Part shown: positions 1-7,827 of the stretch, one piece after another | Layout: each line of letters opens with the position of its first letter | Position numbering within the stretch: the stretch's first letter is position 1 | Origin: Anaerolineae bacterium | GTDB lineage: Bacteria; Chloroflexota; Anaerolineae; Aggregatilineales; Phototrophicaceae | Direction of reading: 5' to 3' | NCBI GenBank assembly: GCA_016788625.1 | Contig: JAEUQX010000212.1 | Location: forward strand, 1-36,529 | DNA: 36,529 nt | The notes under the pieces: model-generated | What the model saw: only the letters and a program-made list of their open reading frames with translations | Told to the model about the DNA's origin: nothing | Database searches by the model: none | Translations under genes and position numbers: made by a program

Positions 1-168
1 CAGCTCTTGCAGCGGGCGTCCGGCGGTGATCAGGCTGGTGAAGTTCAGGCCGAGAATCAGGCCAATCGCCAGAATAGCGGCGAACATCACTTGCAGGCCA
101 GAAAGCTGACCGGTACGGCGGCGCTTCGGGCGCGTGTCGCGGGGAGGGGGATTGGGGGTGGATGCCAT
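1..168 (-). CDS. Single-pass membrane protein, N-terminal part only (possibly FtsB/DivIC-like)
   Basis: Only the first 56 codons are in the window; the gene continues past position 1. The start is the ATG at 168-166, with AGGA about nine bases upstream on the minus strand. The product begins with a proline- and arginine-rich cytoplasmic tail (residues 1-20), followed by one hydrophobic helix (about 25-46), then a polar stretch starting with RPLQEL. This N-in single-helix layout with a following charged stretch resembles septum-formation initiators (FtsB/DivIC), but the diagnostic coiled coil lies outside the window. It lies downstream of the tRNA-Leu on the same strand, separated by a terminator. 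The coding call is fairly safe; the family is a guess. Confidence 0.6.
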   Translation of the reverse strand, partial: MASTPNPPPRDTRPKRRRTGQLSGLQVMFAAILAIGLILGLNFTSLITAGRPLQEL

Positions 169-236
169 TCAGCCTATCCTGCAAACCTCGTTGGCATGTG
201 CGATGATGATTTCATGATAGCCGATTTGCCGGGAAT

Positions 237-262
237 ACAAAACCCGGCTGAGTGAGCCGGGT
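237..262 (-). terminator. Rho-independent terminator after tRNA-Leu
   Basis: A perfect 8-bp stem (ACCCGGCT / AGCCGGGT, 242-249 with 255-262) closes a 5-base loop. Read on the minus strand it is followed by a TTTTG tail (241-237). It sits 11 bases beyond the 3' end of the tRNA, so it most likely ends the tRNA transcript before the downstream membrane-protein gene. Confidence 0.75.
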
Positions 263-269
263 CTTGTGC

Positions 270-358
<89 letters not shown>

Positions 359-371
359 GTGCAGTGTGTAT

Positions 372-399
372 ATGGTATCAAAGCGGGCGAAGAAGTCAA
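372..399 (-). promoter_or_regulatory. Promoter of tRNA-Leu
   Basis: On the minus strand TTGACT (399-394) and TACCAT (377-372) are separated by 16 bases. The -10 hexamer ends 13 bases before the first tRNA base, which places the start of transcription a few bases upstream of the mature 5' end. The fit to a housekeeping sigma factor promoter is good at -35 and moderate at -10. Confidence 0.55.
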
Positions 400-443
400 C
401 CCCAGATTTGAGAAAATCGTTAACCTGATTTCAATCGGTAGGT

Positions 444-485
444 GGTAGTTGTTAGTCATTGGCTTTTGGTCGATAGTCTTTAGTG
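444..485 (-). repeat. Degenerate heptamer array, left arm of an inverted pair
   Basis: Six consecutive 7-base units, read on the minus strand, follow a GACTAAA / GACCAAA / GACTAAC-like pattern. The block is an imperfect inverted copy of 593-634: about 32 of 42 positions agree when one is reverse-complemented. It resembles the short tandemly repeated heptanucleotides described in cyanobacteria, but I cannot assign it to a named family. Confidence 0.65.
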
Positions 486-592
486 CTGTATCTGATAGGT
501 TTCCAGCGTTGGCGGATATGTTCCGTCGTGGTGTCTGGTGCTAGGGTTCGTAGGTCACGCCATCGAGGTATCAGAGTTGGGACAAATCCAGG

Positions 593-634
593 GACTAAAG
601 ACTAAAGACCAAAGTCTATTGACTACCGACTACA
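593..634 (+). repeat. Degenerate heptamer array, right arm of an inverted pair
   Basis: Six 7-base units run without a gap: GACTAAA twice, then GACCAAA, GTCTATT, GACTACC and GACTACA. It mirrors the block at 444-485. The last unit ends immediately before the extended -10 element, so the array occupies the -35 region of the downstream gene. Confidence 0.7.
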
Positions 635-643
635 TGCTATAAT
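635..643 (+). promoter_or_regulatory. Extended -10 promoter for the SH3-serine hydrolase gene
   Basis: TGCTATAAT is a perfect extended -10 element (TGN plus TATAAT). The only -35-like hexamer, TTGACT at 619-624, is 13 bases away, too close for a standard spacer, so the TG extension probably compensates. Transcription would start near 650. Confidence 0.6.
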
Positions 644-688
644 GCCGGGCGTTTGGCATAAGACGAGCTTGTGAGGCAGATGGTGTAC

Positions 689-2479
689 ATGACGAATGGA
701 CATACTGAGAACCGCACGCCGCAGCGCAGGGGGCAAAAGGCTGGTTGGGTGCGCACTGCTGGGCGCTGGTTTGCTCGCAGGCAGATTGTCGGGGGAGCTG
801 TATTGCTGCTGTTGCTGCTGCTGACGGGCAGCGTAGCAGGGCAGGACATGGGGGTGCAGGCTGAGGCGCTGGGTCAGGCCAATTTGCGCGCGGCGACCGA
901 TGTGAACGCGGCGTTGGTCGGGCAGATTCAGATTGGTACGCGTTATCCGGTGATCGGGCGCAGCCAGTTCTACCCCTGGCTGCTGCTGGCCGAGCCGATC
1001 AGCTTACAGCCGCTGGGATGGGTTTTCGACGAACTGGTGACTGTATATGGAAACCTGAACAACGTGCCGTTCACTGAACAGCAGATTAGCGCCGGCGCAC
1101 CTGCCGTGACTGATGCGCCCGTTGGTGTGGCGCTGCCGACCGCAACGCTGGCTGCCAGTACTCCGTTACCCGTTTCTGCGGCAACGGCGACACTGCCCGC
1201 CAGTACGACGGGAGTGATGGGCACGGTGTTGGGCGAGATCAATATTCGCTTCGGCCCTGGCATCGATTACCCGCGTATCGGAATCGGGCGCGCGGGCGAG
1301 GTCTATGCCATCAGCGGGCGGCATACGCAGCTTCCCTGGCTGCAAATTGTGTATCCGCCAGCGCCGAACGGCTTTGGCTGGGTGAACCAGGATCTGCTGG
1401 AAATCAGCGGGAATGTGTTCAACGTGCCAGCCATCTCCCAAACCATATTTGACCTGCCGACGCTGACGCCTACCGCGCCTGTCGTCCAGGCTGCGTCGCT
1501 GATTAATGGTACGGCAGTGCCGATCAGTCCGGCGTTCCAGGCATTGGGCGATGAACTGTGGAACATGATCCTGAGCGCGCGTTTCGAGCTGGAAACCAGC
1601 CGCCTGGGGGCGTTATTTGTGATGGACTTGCGCACGGGCGAGGCGCTAACCTTCGGCAACCGCATCGCCTTCAGCGGCATGAGCCTGAACAAGATCGCGA
1701 TTCTGGCGGATGTGTACAGCGATCTGGTCACCCCGCCGGATACTGATCTGGCGGTAGACATCGCCAACATGATGGTGTGCAGCGAGAACAGTGCCTCGAA
1801 TGCGCTGCTGGCGGCACAGGGTAATGGCGACCCGCTGGCGGGCGCGGCTTCCGTCACGCAGTTTTTACAGGACGTCGGTCTATCCAATACATATATTGTC
1901 GCCCCATTCCTGGTTGACCCCTCGGCGACGCCCGCGCCAGTGCGCGCGCCAACTACCGAGGCTGATCAACTCAGCGCGACGCCGGACTACAGCAATCAGT
2001 TGACGGTCGATGAGATGGGCTGGCTGCTGAATGGCATCTATCAGTGCGCGTTCAATAACAATGGGCCGCTGATCAGTGCCGCGCCGAATGCCTTTGACCA
2101 GCGCGAGTGTCGTCAAATGCTCGATGTGATGAGCAGCAATAACCTGGGGCAGCCGCTGCTGATGAGCGCAGGTGTACCAGAAAACACGCGCGTGGCGCAC
2201 AAGCATGGCTGGACGGCGGACACACATGGTGACGCTGGCATCGTCTTCACGCCGGGTGGTGATTATGTGTTAGTGGTCGCGCTGCACAACCCTACATGGC
2301 TCGATTTCAGCGAGTCGTTCCCATTGATCACCGAGATTTCACGGCGGATTTACAATTATTTCAACCCGACGGCGCTGTTCGAGACCCCGCGCGACCCCTT
2401 CATCGTCGAAGCGGCGCAGTGCCAGGTCGCCGGGACGCCCATCGTGGATGAGCTGATGTCGTTCACGTTCAGCGGGTAG
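689..2479 (+). CDS. Exported serine hydrolase with two SH3-like domains (class A beta-lactamase fold)
   Basis: The product is a probable cell-surface protein. It has a basic N-terminus, a signal or anchor helix (about residues 32-52), and two bacterial SH3-like repeats (about 60-125 and 175-245), each with the ANLR/INIR...GW pattern. A beta-lactamase-type domain follows (about 285-580). Active-site motifs are visible: SLNK (332-335, the SxxK nucleophile), SEN (365-367, the SDN equivalent) and KHG (505-507, the KTG equivalent). A threonine/proline-rich linker joins the SH3 repeats. Such proteins may act on cell-wall peptides or beta-lactams; substrate and activity cannot be read from sequence. 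Start choice is uncertain: GTG 671 and ATG 680 are also in frame, and GAGG at 673-676 favours ATG 689 only loosely. Confidence 0.85.
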   Translation: MTNGHTENRTPQRRGQKAGWVRTAGRWFARRQIVGGAVLLLLLLLTGSVAGQDMGVQAEALGQANLRAATDVNAALVGQIQIGTRYPVIGRSQFYPWLLLAEPISLQPLGWVFDELVTVYGNLNNVPFTEQQISAGAPAVTDAPVGVALPTATLAASTPLPVSAATATLPASTTGVMGTVLGEINIRFGPGIDYPRIGIGRAGEVYAISGRHTQLPWLQIVYPPAPNGFGWVNQDLLEISGNVFNVPAISQTIFDLPTLTPTAPVVQAASLINGTAVPISPAFQALGDELWNMILSARFELETSRLGALFVMDLRTGEALTFGNRIAFSGMSLNKIAILADVYSDLVTPPDTDLAVDIANMMVCSENSASNALLAAQGNGDPLAGAASVTQFLQDVGLSNTYIVAPFLVDPSATPAPVRAPTTEADQLSATPDYSNQLTVDEMGWLLNGIYQCAFNNNGPLISAAPNAFDQRECRQMLDVMSSNNLGQPLLMSAGVPENTRVAHKHGWTADTHGDAGIVFTPGGDYVLVVALHNPTWLDFSESFPLITEISRRIYNYFNPTALFETPRDPFIVEAAQCQVAGTPIVDELMSFTFSG

Positions 2480-2578
2480 TAGGCAGAGTGGTGTAATTTG
2501 TAGACATGCGTGTCCGTTTCGGGTTTCATAAGGACAGCACGGACGCGGTGAACGAGTTGTCAAACGATGGAGACGCTG

Positions 2579-3046
2579 ATGCCAGCCAAAATTCTGCGCC
2601 TCGACCAAGACGAGAGCAAACTGCGCGAAAATCTGCGCCTGATCACCCAGACCATGATCGAATGGGAGGTCAGCGCTGCGATTGCTGCCGCGCCCTACGA
2701 ACGGCGGGCAGAACGCCGCACACAGCGCAATGGCTATCGTCAGCGCCTCTGGCGCGCGCGCGTGGGTGAGATCATCCTGCATATCCCCAAGCTGCGCAAA
2801 GGGGCTTACTATCCCGCATTCCTGGATACGCTGCCCCGCGCTGAGCCGCTGCTGCTCGATCTGGCGGGTGATGCTGCCGAAGGACGACTCACCGCCGGAC
2901 GACTGCGTGATGCGTCCGAACGCCTCGGCCTGCTTGCCGTGCATCCCAGTCAGATTGCTGATCTATTGGCGCTGCTGCATGACCTGAACACGCGACCAAC
3001 TTTCCAGAGTATCGCGCCTGTTCAATCGCTGCTCATGGCTGCCTGA
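2579..3046 (+). CDS. Orphan N-terminal domain of an IS256/Mutator-type transposase
   Basis: This 155-residue protein carries the N-terminal signature of IS256-family transposases, including the RNGYR block, an RVGEI...IPKLRKG block and a P-x-FL segment (about residues 45-90). A helical tail (about 95-140) follows. Full transposases are about 400 residues with a DDE catalytic domain; none of that is present, and clpP starts 38 bases later, so no C-terminal remnant could fit. The start ATG 2579 has GGAG six bases upstream; ATG 2567 is an alternative. It could be a decayed insertion sequence or a retained DNA-binding protein. The open frame with conserved motifs argues mildly for retention. Confidence 0.7.
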   Translation: MPAKILRLDQDESKLRENLRLITQTMIEWEVSAAIAAAPYERRAERRTQRNGYRQRLWRARVGEIILHIPKLRKGAYYPAFLDTLPRAEPLLLDLAGDAAEGRLTAGRLRDASERLGLLAVHPSQIADLLALLHDLNTRPTFQSIAPVQSLLMAA

Positions 3047-3084
3047 CTGGCTGCTGCCATCGCACTCTATCGAAAGGAATACGC

Positions 3085-3720
3085 ATGTCTACGCTCGTCC
3101 CAATGGTCATCGAGCAGGGGGATCGCGCTGAGCGCGCCTATGACATCTACTCACTCCTGCTCAAGAAACGGATCGTCATGCTGGCCTCGCCCATCAATGA
3201 GCCGGTCGCCAATCTGATGATCGCGCAGCTTCTGTATCTCGATCATGAAGACCGTGACCAGCAGGTACAGGTCTATGTGCAGTCACCCGGCGGTGAGGTC
3301 TATGCCGGGCTGGCGATATATGACACGATGCAGCAGATGCACGCCCCGGTCAGCACGGTTGCCGTCGGGCGCGCGGCCAGCTTTGGTACTGTCATCCTGA
3401 CCGCCGGGCGTAAGGGGCTGCGTTATGCGCTGCCGAGCGCAACCATCCACATGCACCAGCCGTTGGGTGGGGCGCAGGGGCAGGTGAGCGACATGCTCAT
3501 TCAGATCAACGAGTACACCCGCCTGCGCACGTACCTGAACGAGATTTTCGTGTATCACACCGGGCAGGATAGAGCTGTGATCGAGCGTGATACCGACCGT
3601 GACATCTACCTGACCGCGCAGCAGGCCGTCGAGTATGGCCTGATCGACGGCGTACTCGGCAGCGCGCGTCTGCCTGTGCCCATCCCCGGCTACGTGCTGC
3701 CGATCAGAGCGCCAGCATAA
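3085..3720 (+). CDS. clpP: ClpP-like serine protease subunit
   Basis: The 211-residue product has the ClpP peptidase fold (family S14). The catalytic set is visible: Ser99 in GRAASFG, His124 in HMHQPLGGAQGQ, and an aspartate in the ERDTDRD block (D169 or D173; spacing from the histidine favours D173). The ERAYDIYS segment at the N-terminus is also typical. The family forms barrel-shaped proteases fed by Clp ATPases. AAGGAA precedes the ATG at a good distance. No tig or clpX is adjacent, and the core has unusual residues (ASFGTVILTAG where ASMGAVLLAAG is usual), so this may be a second ClpP paralogue. It follows the transposase-domain gene by 38 bases and may share its transcript. Confidence 0.92.
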   Translation: MSTLVPMVIEQGDRAERAYDIYSLLLKKRIVMLASPINEPVANLMIAQLLYLDHEDRDQQVQVYVQSPGGEVYAGLAIYDTMQQMHAPVSTVAVGRAASFGTVILTAGRKGLRYALPSATIHMHQPLGGAQGQVSDMLIQINEYTRLRTYLNEIFVYHTGQDRAVIERDTDRDIYLTAQQAVEYGLIDGVLGSARLPVPIPGYVLPIRAPA

Positions 3721-3725
3721 GCGTT

Positions 3726-3754
3726 TTGTCCGTTTGCGTTCGCCATGCTACACT
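3726..3754 (+). promoter_or_regulatory. Promoter at the head of the purine island
   Basis: TTGTCC (3726-3731) and TACACT (3749-3754) are separated by 17 bases, and TG at 3746-3747 makes an extended -10. Transcription would start near 3761, leaving a leader of about 20 bases with GGAGAAG before the ATG at 3780. It is the last good promoter before a long run of plus-strand genes. Confidence 0.55.
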
Positions 3755-3779
3755 CTAGCGCCACACTGGAGAAGTATGC

Positions 3780-5132
3780 ATGGCAACGCTGCTCGTCAAG
3801 AACATCCATACCCTAGTGACGATGGATGCTGCTCGCCGTGAACTGCGCGACGCGGCTCTGTTCGTCCGTGATGGGGTGATTGAAGCGGTTGGTACTCTGG
3901 CGGAGATGCCCACCCAAACGGCGGATACCGTGCTGGATGCCGCGCATCATGTTGTGCTGCCCGGCCTCGTGAACACCCACCATCACATGTACCAGAGCCT
4001 GACGCGCGCCCTGGCTCAGGATTCGGAGCTGTTCGGTTGGCTCAAAACACTCTATCCCATCTGGAGCCGCCTCACGGGTGAGATGGTGTACGTCTCTGCT
4101 AAGCTGGCGATGGCTGAACTGATGCTTTCCGGCTGCACCACCTCCAGCGATCATCTTTACATCTACCCCAATGATGTGCGCCTGGATGATGAAATCCGCG
4201 CCGCGCAGGAGATTGGTATTCGCTTTCATGCCGCGCGCGGCTCGATGAGCCTGGGCGAGAGTGCTGGCGGTTTGCCCCCGGATCGCGTCGTGGAACGTGA
4301 AGACGCCATTCTGCGTGATACCCGCCGCCTGATCGAGCAGTATCACGATGCTAATCGTCATGCCATGCTGCGCGTGGTCGTCGCGCCGTGTTCACCCTTC
4401 AGTGTCACCCGCGACCTGATGCGCGAGGCCGCGTCTCTGGCGCGCAGCTACGGCGTCAGCCTGCACACACATCTTGCTGAGAATGACAACGACATCGCTT
4501 ACAGCGTGCAACAGTTCGGCTACCGTCCCGGTGATTACGCCGAGGACGTTGGCTGGGTTGGCGCAGATGTCTGGCACGCGCACTGTGTCAAGCTCGACTC
4601 TGCTGAAATTGGCCTATTTTCTCGCACCGGAACGGGTGTTTGCCACTGTCCGTCGTCGAATATGCGTCTGGCATCTGGTATCGCCCCCGTGCGTCAGATG
4701 CTTGACTCGCGGGTGAAAGTCGGATTGGGCGTCGATGGCTCGGCCTCGAACGACGCAGCGCACCTGCTCAATGAAGCGCGTCAGGCCATGCTGCTCCAGC
4801 GCGTAGGGGGCAATCCGGCGGCGCTCTCGGCGCGGGAGGCGTTGGAGATTGCGACGCGGGGCGGGGCGGCTGTCCTGAACCGTGATGATATCGGTGCGCT
4901 CGCGCCGGGTATGTCGGCGGACTTCGTGGCTTTCCGGCTGGATACGCACGCTTTCGCGGGTGCGACCCATGATCCCGTTGCCGCACTGGTCTTTTGCGCG
5001 TCGCCCCAGGTGGATTTCTCGGTGATCAATGGCCGTTTGGTTGTGCAGGATGGTCAGCTTTTGACGCTCGATTTGCCTGTCCTGGTCGAAGATCATAACC
5101 GTCTTTCGCGCCATCTGATCAACGGTGAATGA
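3780..5132 (+). CDS. 8-oxoguanine deaminase (amidohydrolase, AtzB/TrzN group)
   Basis: Enzymes of this family deaminate 8-oxoguanine to urate and ammonia; close relatives act on hydroxylated triazines or guanine. The 450-residue product has the metal-dependent amidohydrolase barrel: HxH at 67-69 in NTHHHMYQ, HTHLAE at 229-234, the metal histidine in WHAHC (266-268), and the aspartate in GVDGSASND (D319). The CPSSN block and the EARQAMLLQR segment are typical of the 8-oxoguanine deaminase subgroup. GGAGAAG precedes the start. It overlaps the Nudix gene by four bases (ATGA), so the two are translationally coupled. Urate as a product fits the urate-type catabolic genes downstream. Substrate assignment is by family, not proof. 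Confidence 0.85.
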   Translation: MATLLVKNIHTLVTMDAARRELRDAALFVRDGVIEAVGTLAEMPTQTADTVLDAAHHVVLPGLVNTHHHMYQSLTRALAQDSELFGWLKTLYPIWSRLTGEMVYVSAKLAMAELMLSGCTTSSDHLYIYPNDVRLDDEIRAAQEIGIRFHAARGSMSLGESAGGLPPDRVVEREDAILRDTRRLIEQYHDANRHAMLRVVVAPCSPFSVTRDLMREAASLARSYGVSLHTHLAENDNDIAYSVQQFGYRPGDYAEDVGWVGADVWHAHCVKLDSAEIGLFSRTGTGVCHCPSSNMRLASGIAPVRQMLDSRVKVGLGVDGSASNDAAHLLNEARQAMLLQRVGGNPAALSAREALEIATRGGAAVLNRDDIGALAPGMSADFVAFRLDTHAFAGATHDPVAALVFCASPQVDFSVINGRLVVQDGQLLTLDLPVLVEDHNRLSRHLINGE

Positions 5133-6052
5133 TGGCTGCTCTACGCCTCGGTGTGATGTGCGCGGTGCTGGACGACGATGAACGACTGCTGCTCTCGCGG
5201 CGGGGTGACCTGGATAGCTGGACGGTGCCCGGCGGCAGGCTTGACCAGGGTGAGTCGCTCGAGGCTGCTGCGGTTCGCGAGGTGGCCGAAGAAACCGGAC
5301 TGATTGTGCAGATTGAGCGTCCGGTCGGCCTGTATTATCTGGCAGGCTGGAATCGCTTGAATATCCTGTATGCCGGGTGGCCGCTGGGCGGGGAGCTGCG
5401 CGCCAGCACTGCCGAAGCTCGTGCCAATACCTTCTTTCCTGCTGCCGAACTGCCGCCGCTGCCCTGGAATGTGATCGCCCGTGATGCTTTGGCTGAGATG
5501 CTGCCCATGCCGCGAATCCTCGAAACGTCGCCTGCTGAACGTCGCCGTGTGCGTGCGCGCCTGGGGCTGCGTTGGCTGAAGAATCTGCTGTCCGGCAGGC
5601 CAGAGCCTCGTTTTCCGGTCTTCCGTGTGAGCGCTGTTGGCGTGGTTTGGGAGGCGGAGCATCTGCGCTTGTTGACGCTGGCATCTGACCGTGTGTGCAG
5701 CCTGCCGCGCGTTCGCTGTGATGGACATCGCGCGCCCTGGCAGCAGTTGGGTGAGCGGGTTCAGCAGTTGACGGGCATTGAGGTGGCGTTTCAGTGGGTT
5801 GGATTGTGGCAGGACATCGCGCGTGGGCAGATCGAGTTTGTCTTCGCGGCGACGGTTGAAGAAGGTGTCCTGTCGGGCAGTGCGGAGTGGTCGCTGGCGC
5901 GAACCGCAGCCCTGGATGAACGTGATATGGTTTATGTTGAGCGGGTGCGTTCGACCTATGCACGCGACCCGATTTGGAGCTTGCAGCACGATGGCGCTGC
6001 CCATCATGACAGCCCAATCGTATTGGGGGAGGGAACACATGACTTTAGTTGA
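5129..6052 (+). CDS. Nudix hydrolase with a second, degenerate Nudix-like half
   Basis: The first half (about residues 5-130) has a complete Nudix box: GRLDQGESLEAAAVREVAEE followed by TGL, matching GX5EX7REUXEEXGU. The second half (about 165-285) repeats the hydrophobic pattern (VSAVGVVWE..., then a GERVQQLTGI helix) but lacks the REXXEE metal ligands, so it is probably non-catalytic. Nudix enzymes cleave nucleoside diphosphates linked to another group. Coupling to 8-oxoguanine deaminase (ATGA overlap) suggests a role with oxidised purine nucleotides, but that is inference. ATG 5129 and ATG 5132 are both possible starts. It overlaps the adenine deaminase start by 14 bases. Confidence 0.88.
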   Translation: MMAALRLGVMCAVLDDDERLLLSRRGDLDSWTVPGGRLDQGESLEAAAVREVAEETGLIVQIERPVGLYYLAGWNRLNILYAGWPLGGELRASTAEARANTFFPAAELPPLPWNVIARDALAEMLPMPRILETSPAERRRVRARLGLRWLKNLLSGRPEPRFPVFRVSAVGVVWEAEHLRLLTLASDRVCSLPRVRCDGHRAPWQQLGERVQQLTGIEVAFQWVGLWQDIARGQIEFVFAATVEEGVLSGSAEWSLARTAALDERDMVYVERVRSTYARDPIWSLQHDGAAHHDSPIVLGEGTHDFS

Positions 6053-7745
6053 TCGTCTCTCGGTCGCGCGCGGCGACAGACCCGCACACCTGGCACTGCG
6101 GAACGCGCAGCTTATCAACGTCTGGTCGGGTGAAATTTACCTGACGGACATCATCGTGCACGCCGATCGAGTCGTCGCGCTGGGGCCGGGGTATGCCGCT
6201 GAACGCGAAATCGATCTGAAGGGGCGCTACGTTTGTCCCGGTTTCATTGATGCACATGTTCATATCGAGAGCAGTTTGCTCACGCCGCCGGAATTCGCTC
6301 GTGCCGTGCTGCCGCATGGTGTGACGACTGTCGTCACAGACCCGCACGAGATCGCCAATGTCCTGGGTATCGATGGCATTCGCTTCATGCTCGACCGCGC
6401 GGTGGGCAGCCCGCTCAATATGTACGTGATGGCATCTAGCTGCGTGCCTGCGACCCACATGGAGACCAGCGGCGCTAACCTGGAAGCGGATGATCTCGCG
6501 CCGCTGCTCGATCATCCCGCCGTGCTTGGCTTAGCCGAGGTGATGAATTACCCCGGTGTGGTCTATGGCGACGAGGGCATGATCGACAAGCTGGAGCAGT
6601 TCAAGTCAAAGGTGATGGACGGGCACTGCCCCGCGCTAACCGGGAAACCGCTCAATGCCTATGTCTCGGCGGGCATCGGCAGCGAACACGAATGTACAAC
6701 GGTCGCGGAAGCATTGGAAAAGCTGCGCCTGGGGTTGACGATCTTTGTCCGCGAAGGCACGACGACGCGCAACCTGCGCCCGCTGCTGCCGCTGATCAAC
6801 ACGCAGAACCACACACGCATCTGTTTTTGCACAGATGACCGACAGCCCAACAGCCTGATGGACGAAGGCTCGATTGATTATATGGTGCGGACAGCCATCG
6901 CGGCGGGCGTTGACCCGATCATGGCGATCCGCATGGGCACGCTCAACACGGCGCAGTACTTCCGCCTGCACGATCACGGCGTCATCACACCCGGTAAACG
7001 CGCCGATCTGGTGGTCTTTTCCGATCTGCGTGATCTGCGCCCGGAGATGGTCTTCCAGGGTGGGACGCTGGTCGCCCAGGATGGCGCAATGGTGCTGGAG
7101 CGTCCACCGCTGCGACCTGTTACGCTGCGTCCATCACTCAACGTCGATGCTGCGCGCCTGGATTTCAGCATTTCGGCGCAGGGCAGTCGTATTCGCGTCA
7201 TTGGCGGCCTGGGCGACCAGGTTGTTACCGCGCATCAGGTGAACGACGCGCGCGTGCTGGACGGTCAGGCGGTGTCCGACCCGGGGCGCGACATTCTCAA
7301 AATGGTCGTGATTGAGCGACATCATGCCAGCGGCAAGATTGGCAAAGGGTTCATCAGCGGCTTTGGGCTGAAGCGCGGCGCGCTGGCGGGGACTGTCGCT
7401 CATGATCATCACAATCTGGTCGTGATCGGCGTTGACGATGTCAGTATGCGCCGGGCTGTCGAGGCGGTGATCGCGATGGGCGGTGGCCTGGTCGCCGTCG
7501 ATGAACAGGGTGTGCTGGCACAACTGCCGCTGCCGGTGGCGGGGCTGATGACGGAAATCCCGCTCGATCAGGTGCGCCGCGAATATGATGCGCTCGTTGC
7601 CCAGGCGCAGGCGCTCGGCAGCACCATGCCCGACCCATTCATGGCGATGAGTTTTATGGCGCTCGAAGTGATTCCCAGCCTGAAGCTGACGGATGTTGGA
7701 CTCGTCGATGTCGAGGCATTCAAAGTTGTGGACTTGTTCGTTTAG
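6039..7745 (+). CDS. ade: Adenine deaminase
   Basis: Converts adenine to hypoxanthine plus ammonia, feeding the hydroxylase encoded near the end of the island. The 568-residue product matches the usual Ade length. It has the amidohydrolase metal motif DAHVHIESS (71-79), the TVVTDPHEIANVLG block, and the C-terminal Ade-specific region with GFGLKRGALAGT and AHDHHNLVVIG. The frame is open upstream to 5778, but the real start is ATG 6039, which follows GGGGGAGGGAA and begins MTLVDRLSVARGD. The start lies inside the end of the Nudix gene. Identification is strong. Confidence 0.95.
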   Translation: MTLVDRLSVARGDRPAHLALRNAQLINVWSGEIYLTDIIVHADRVVALGPGYAAEREIDLKGRYVCPGFIDAHVHIESSLLTPPEFARAVLPHGVTTVVTDPHEIANVLGIDGIRFMLDRAVGSPLNMYVMASSCVPATHMETSGANLEADDLAPLLDHPAVLGLAEVMNYPGVVYGDEGMIDKLEQFKSKVMDGHCPALTGKPLNAYVSAGIGSEHECTTVAEALEKLRLGLTIFVREGTTTRNLRPLLPLINTQNHTRICFCTDDRQPNSLMDEGSIDYMVRTAIAAGVDPIMAIRMGTLNTAQYFRLHDHGVITPGKRADLVVFSDLRDLRPEMVFQGGTLVAQDGAMVLERPPLRPVTLRPSLNVDAARLDFSISAQGSRIRVIGGLGDQVVTAHQVNDARVLDGQAVSDPGRDILKMVVIERHHASGKIGKGFISGFGLKRGALAGTVAHDHHNLVVIGVDDVSMRRAVEAVIAMGGGLVAVDEQGVLAQLPLPVAGLMTEIPLDQVRREYDALVAQAQALGSTMPDPFMAMSFMALEVIPSLKLTDVGLVDVEAFKVVDLFV

Positions 7746-7778
7746 ACGAATTTGAGTCACAATAACTGCACGACTATT

Positions 7779-7807
7779 CAGACAGGGGGCACGCTGCCCC
7801 CTGTCTG
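7779..7807 (+). promoter_or_regulatory. Strong hairpin between ade and the ygeY-type gene
   Basis: CAGACAGGGGGC and its exact complement form a perfect 12-bp stem around the loop ACGCT. No T-run follows on either strand, so it is not a standard intrinsic terminator. It ends 20 bases before the next start codon, close to the ribosome-binding site. It may stabilise processed mRNA ends or pause transcription. Confidence 0.6.
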
Positions 7808-7827
7808 CGGCTCAATGAGGCAACTAT

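Larger units (their letters stand above)
359..670. other. Intergenic stretch between tRNA-Leu and the SH3-serine hydrolase gene
   Basis: No convincing gene lies in these 312 bases. The stretch holds the tRNA promoter at its left end, two inverted arrays of degenerate 7-base repeats (444-485 and 593-634), about 107 bases of unremarkable sequence between them, and an extended -10 promoter at its right end. Confidence 0.7.

Noticed and set aside
7-255. Plus-strand open frame of 82 codons
   Set aside because: It lies opposite the minus-strand membrane-protein start and the tRNA terminator, has no ribosome-binding site, and its composition is that of a shadow frame.
4614-6038. 474-codon minus-strand open frame
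   Set aside because: It is antisense to the deaminase and Nudix genes, is rich in His/Pro/Arg/Ala as expected for a reversed GC-rich frame, and shows no domain.
5778-6038. Upstream extension of adenine deaminase, suggesting a fusion
   Set aside because: The extension is in a different frame over the Nudix gene. The ribosome-binding site and family N-terminus place the start at 6039.
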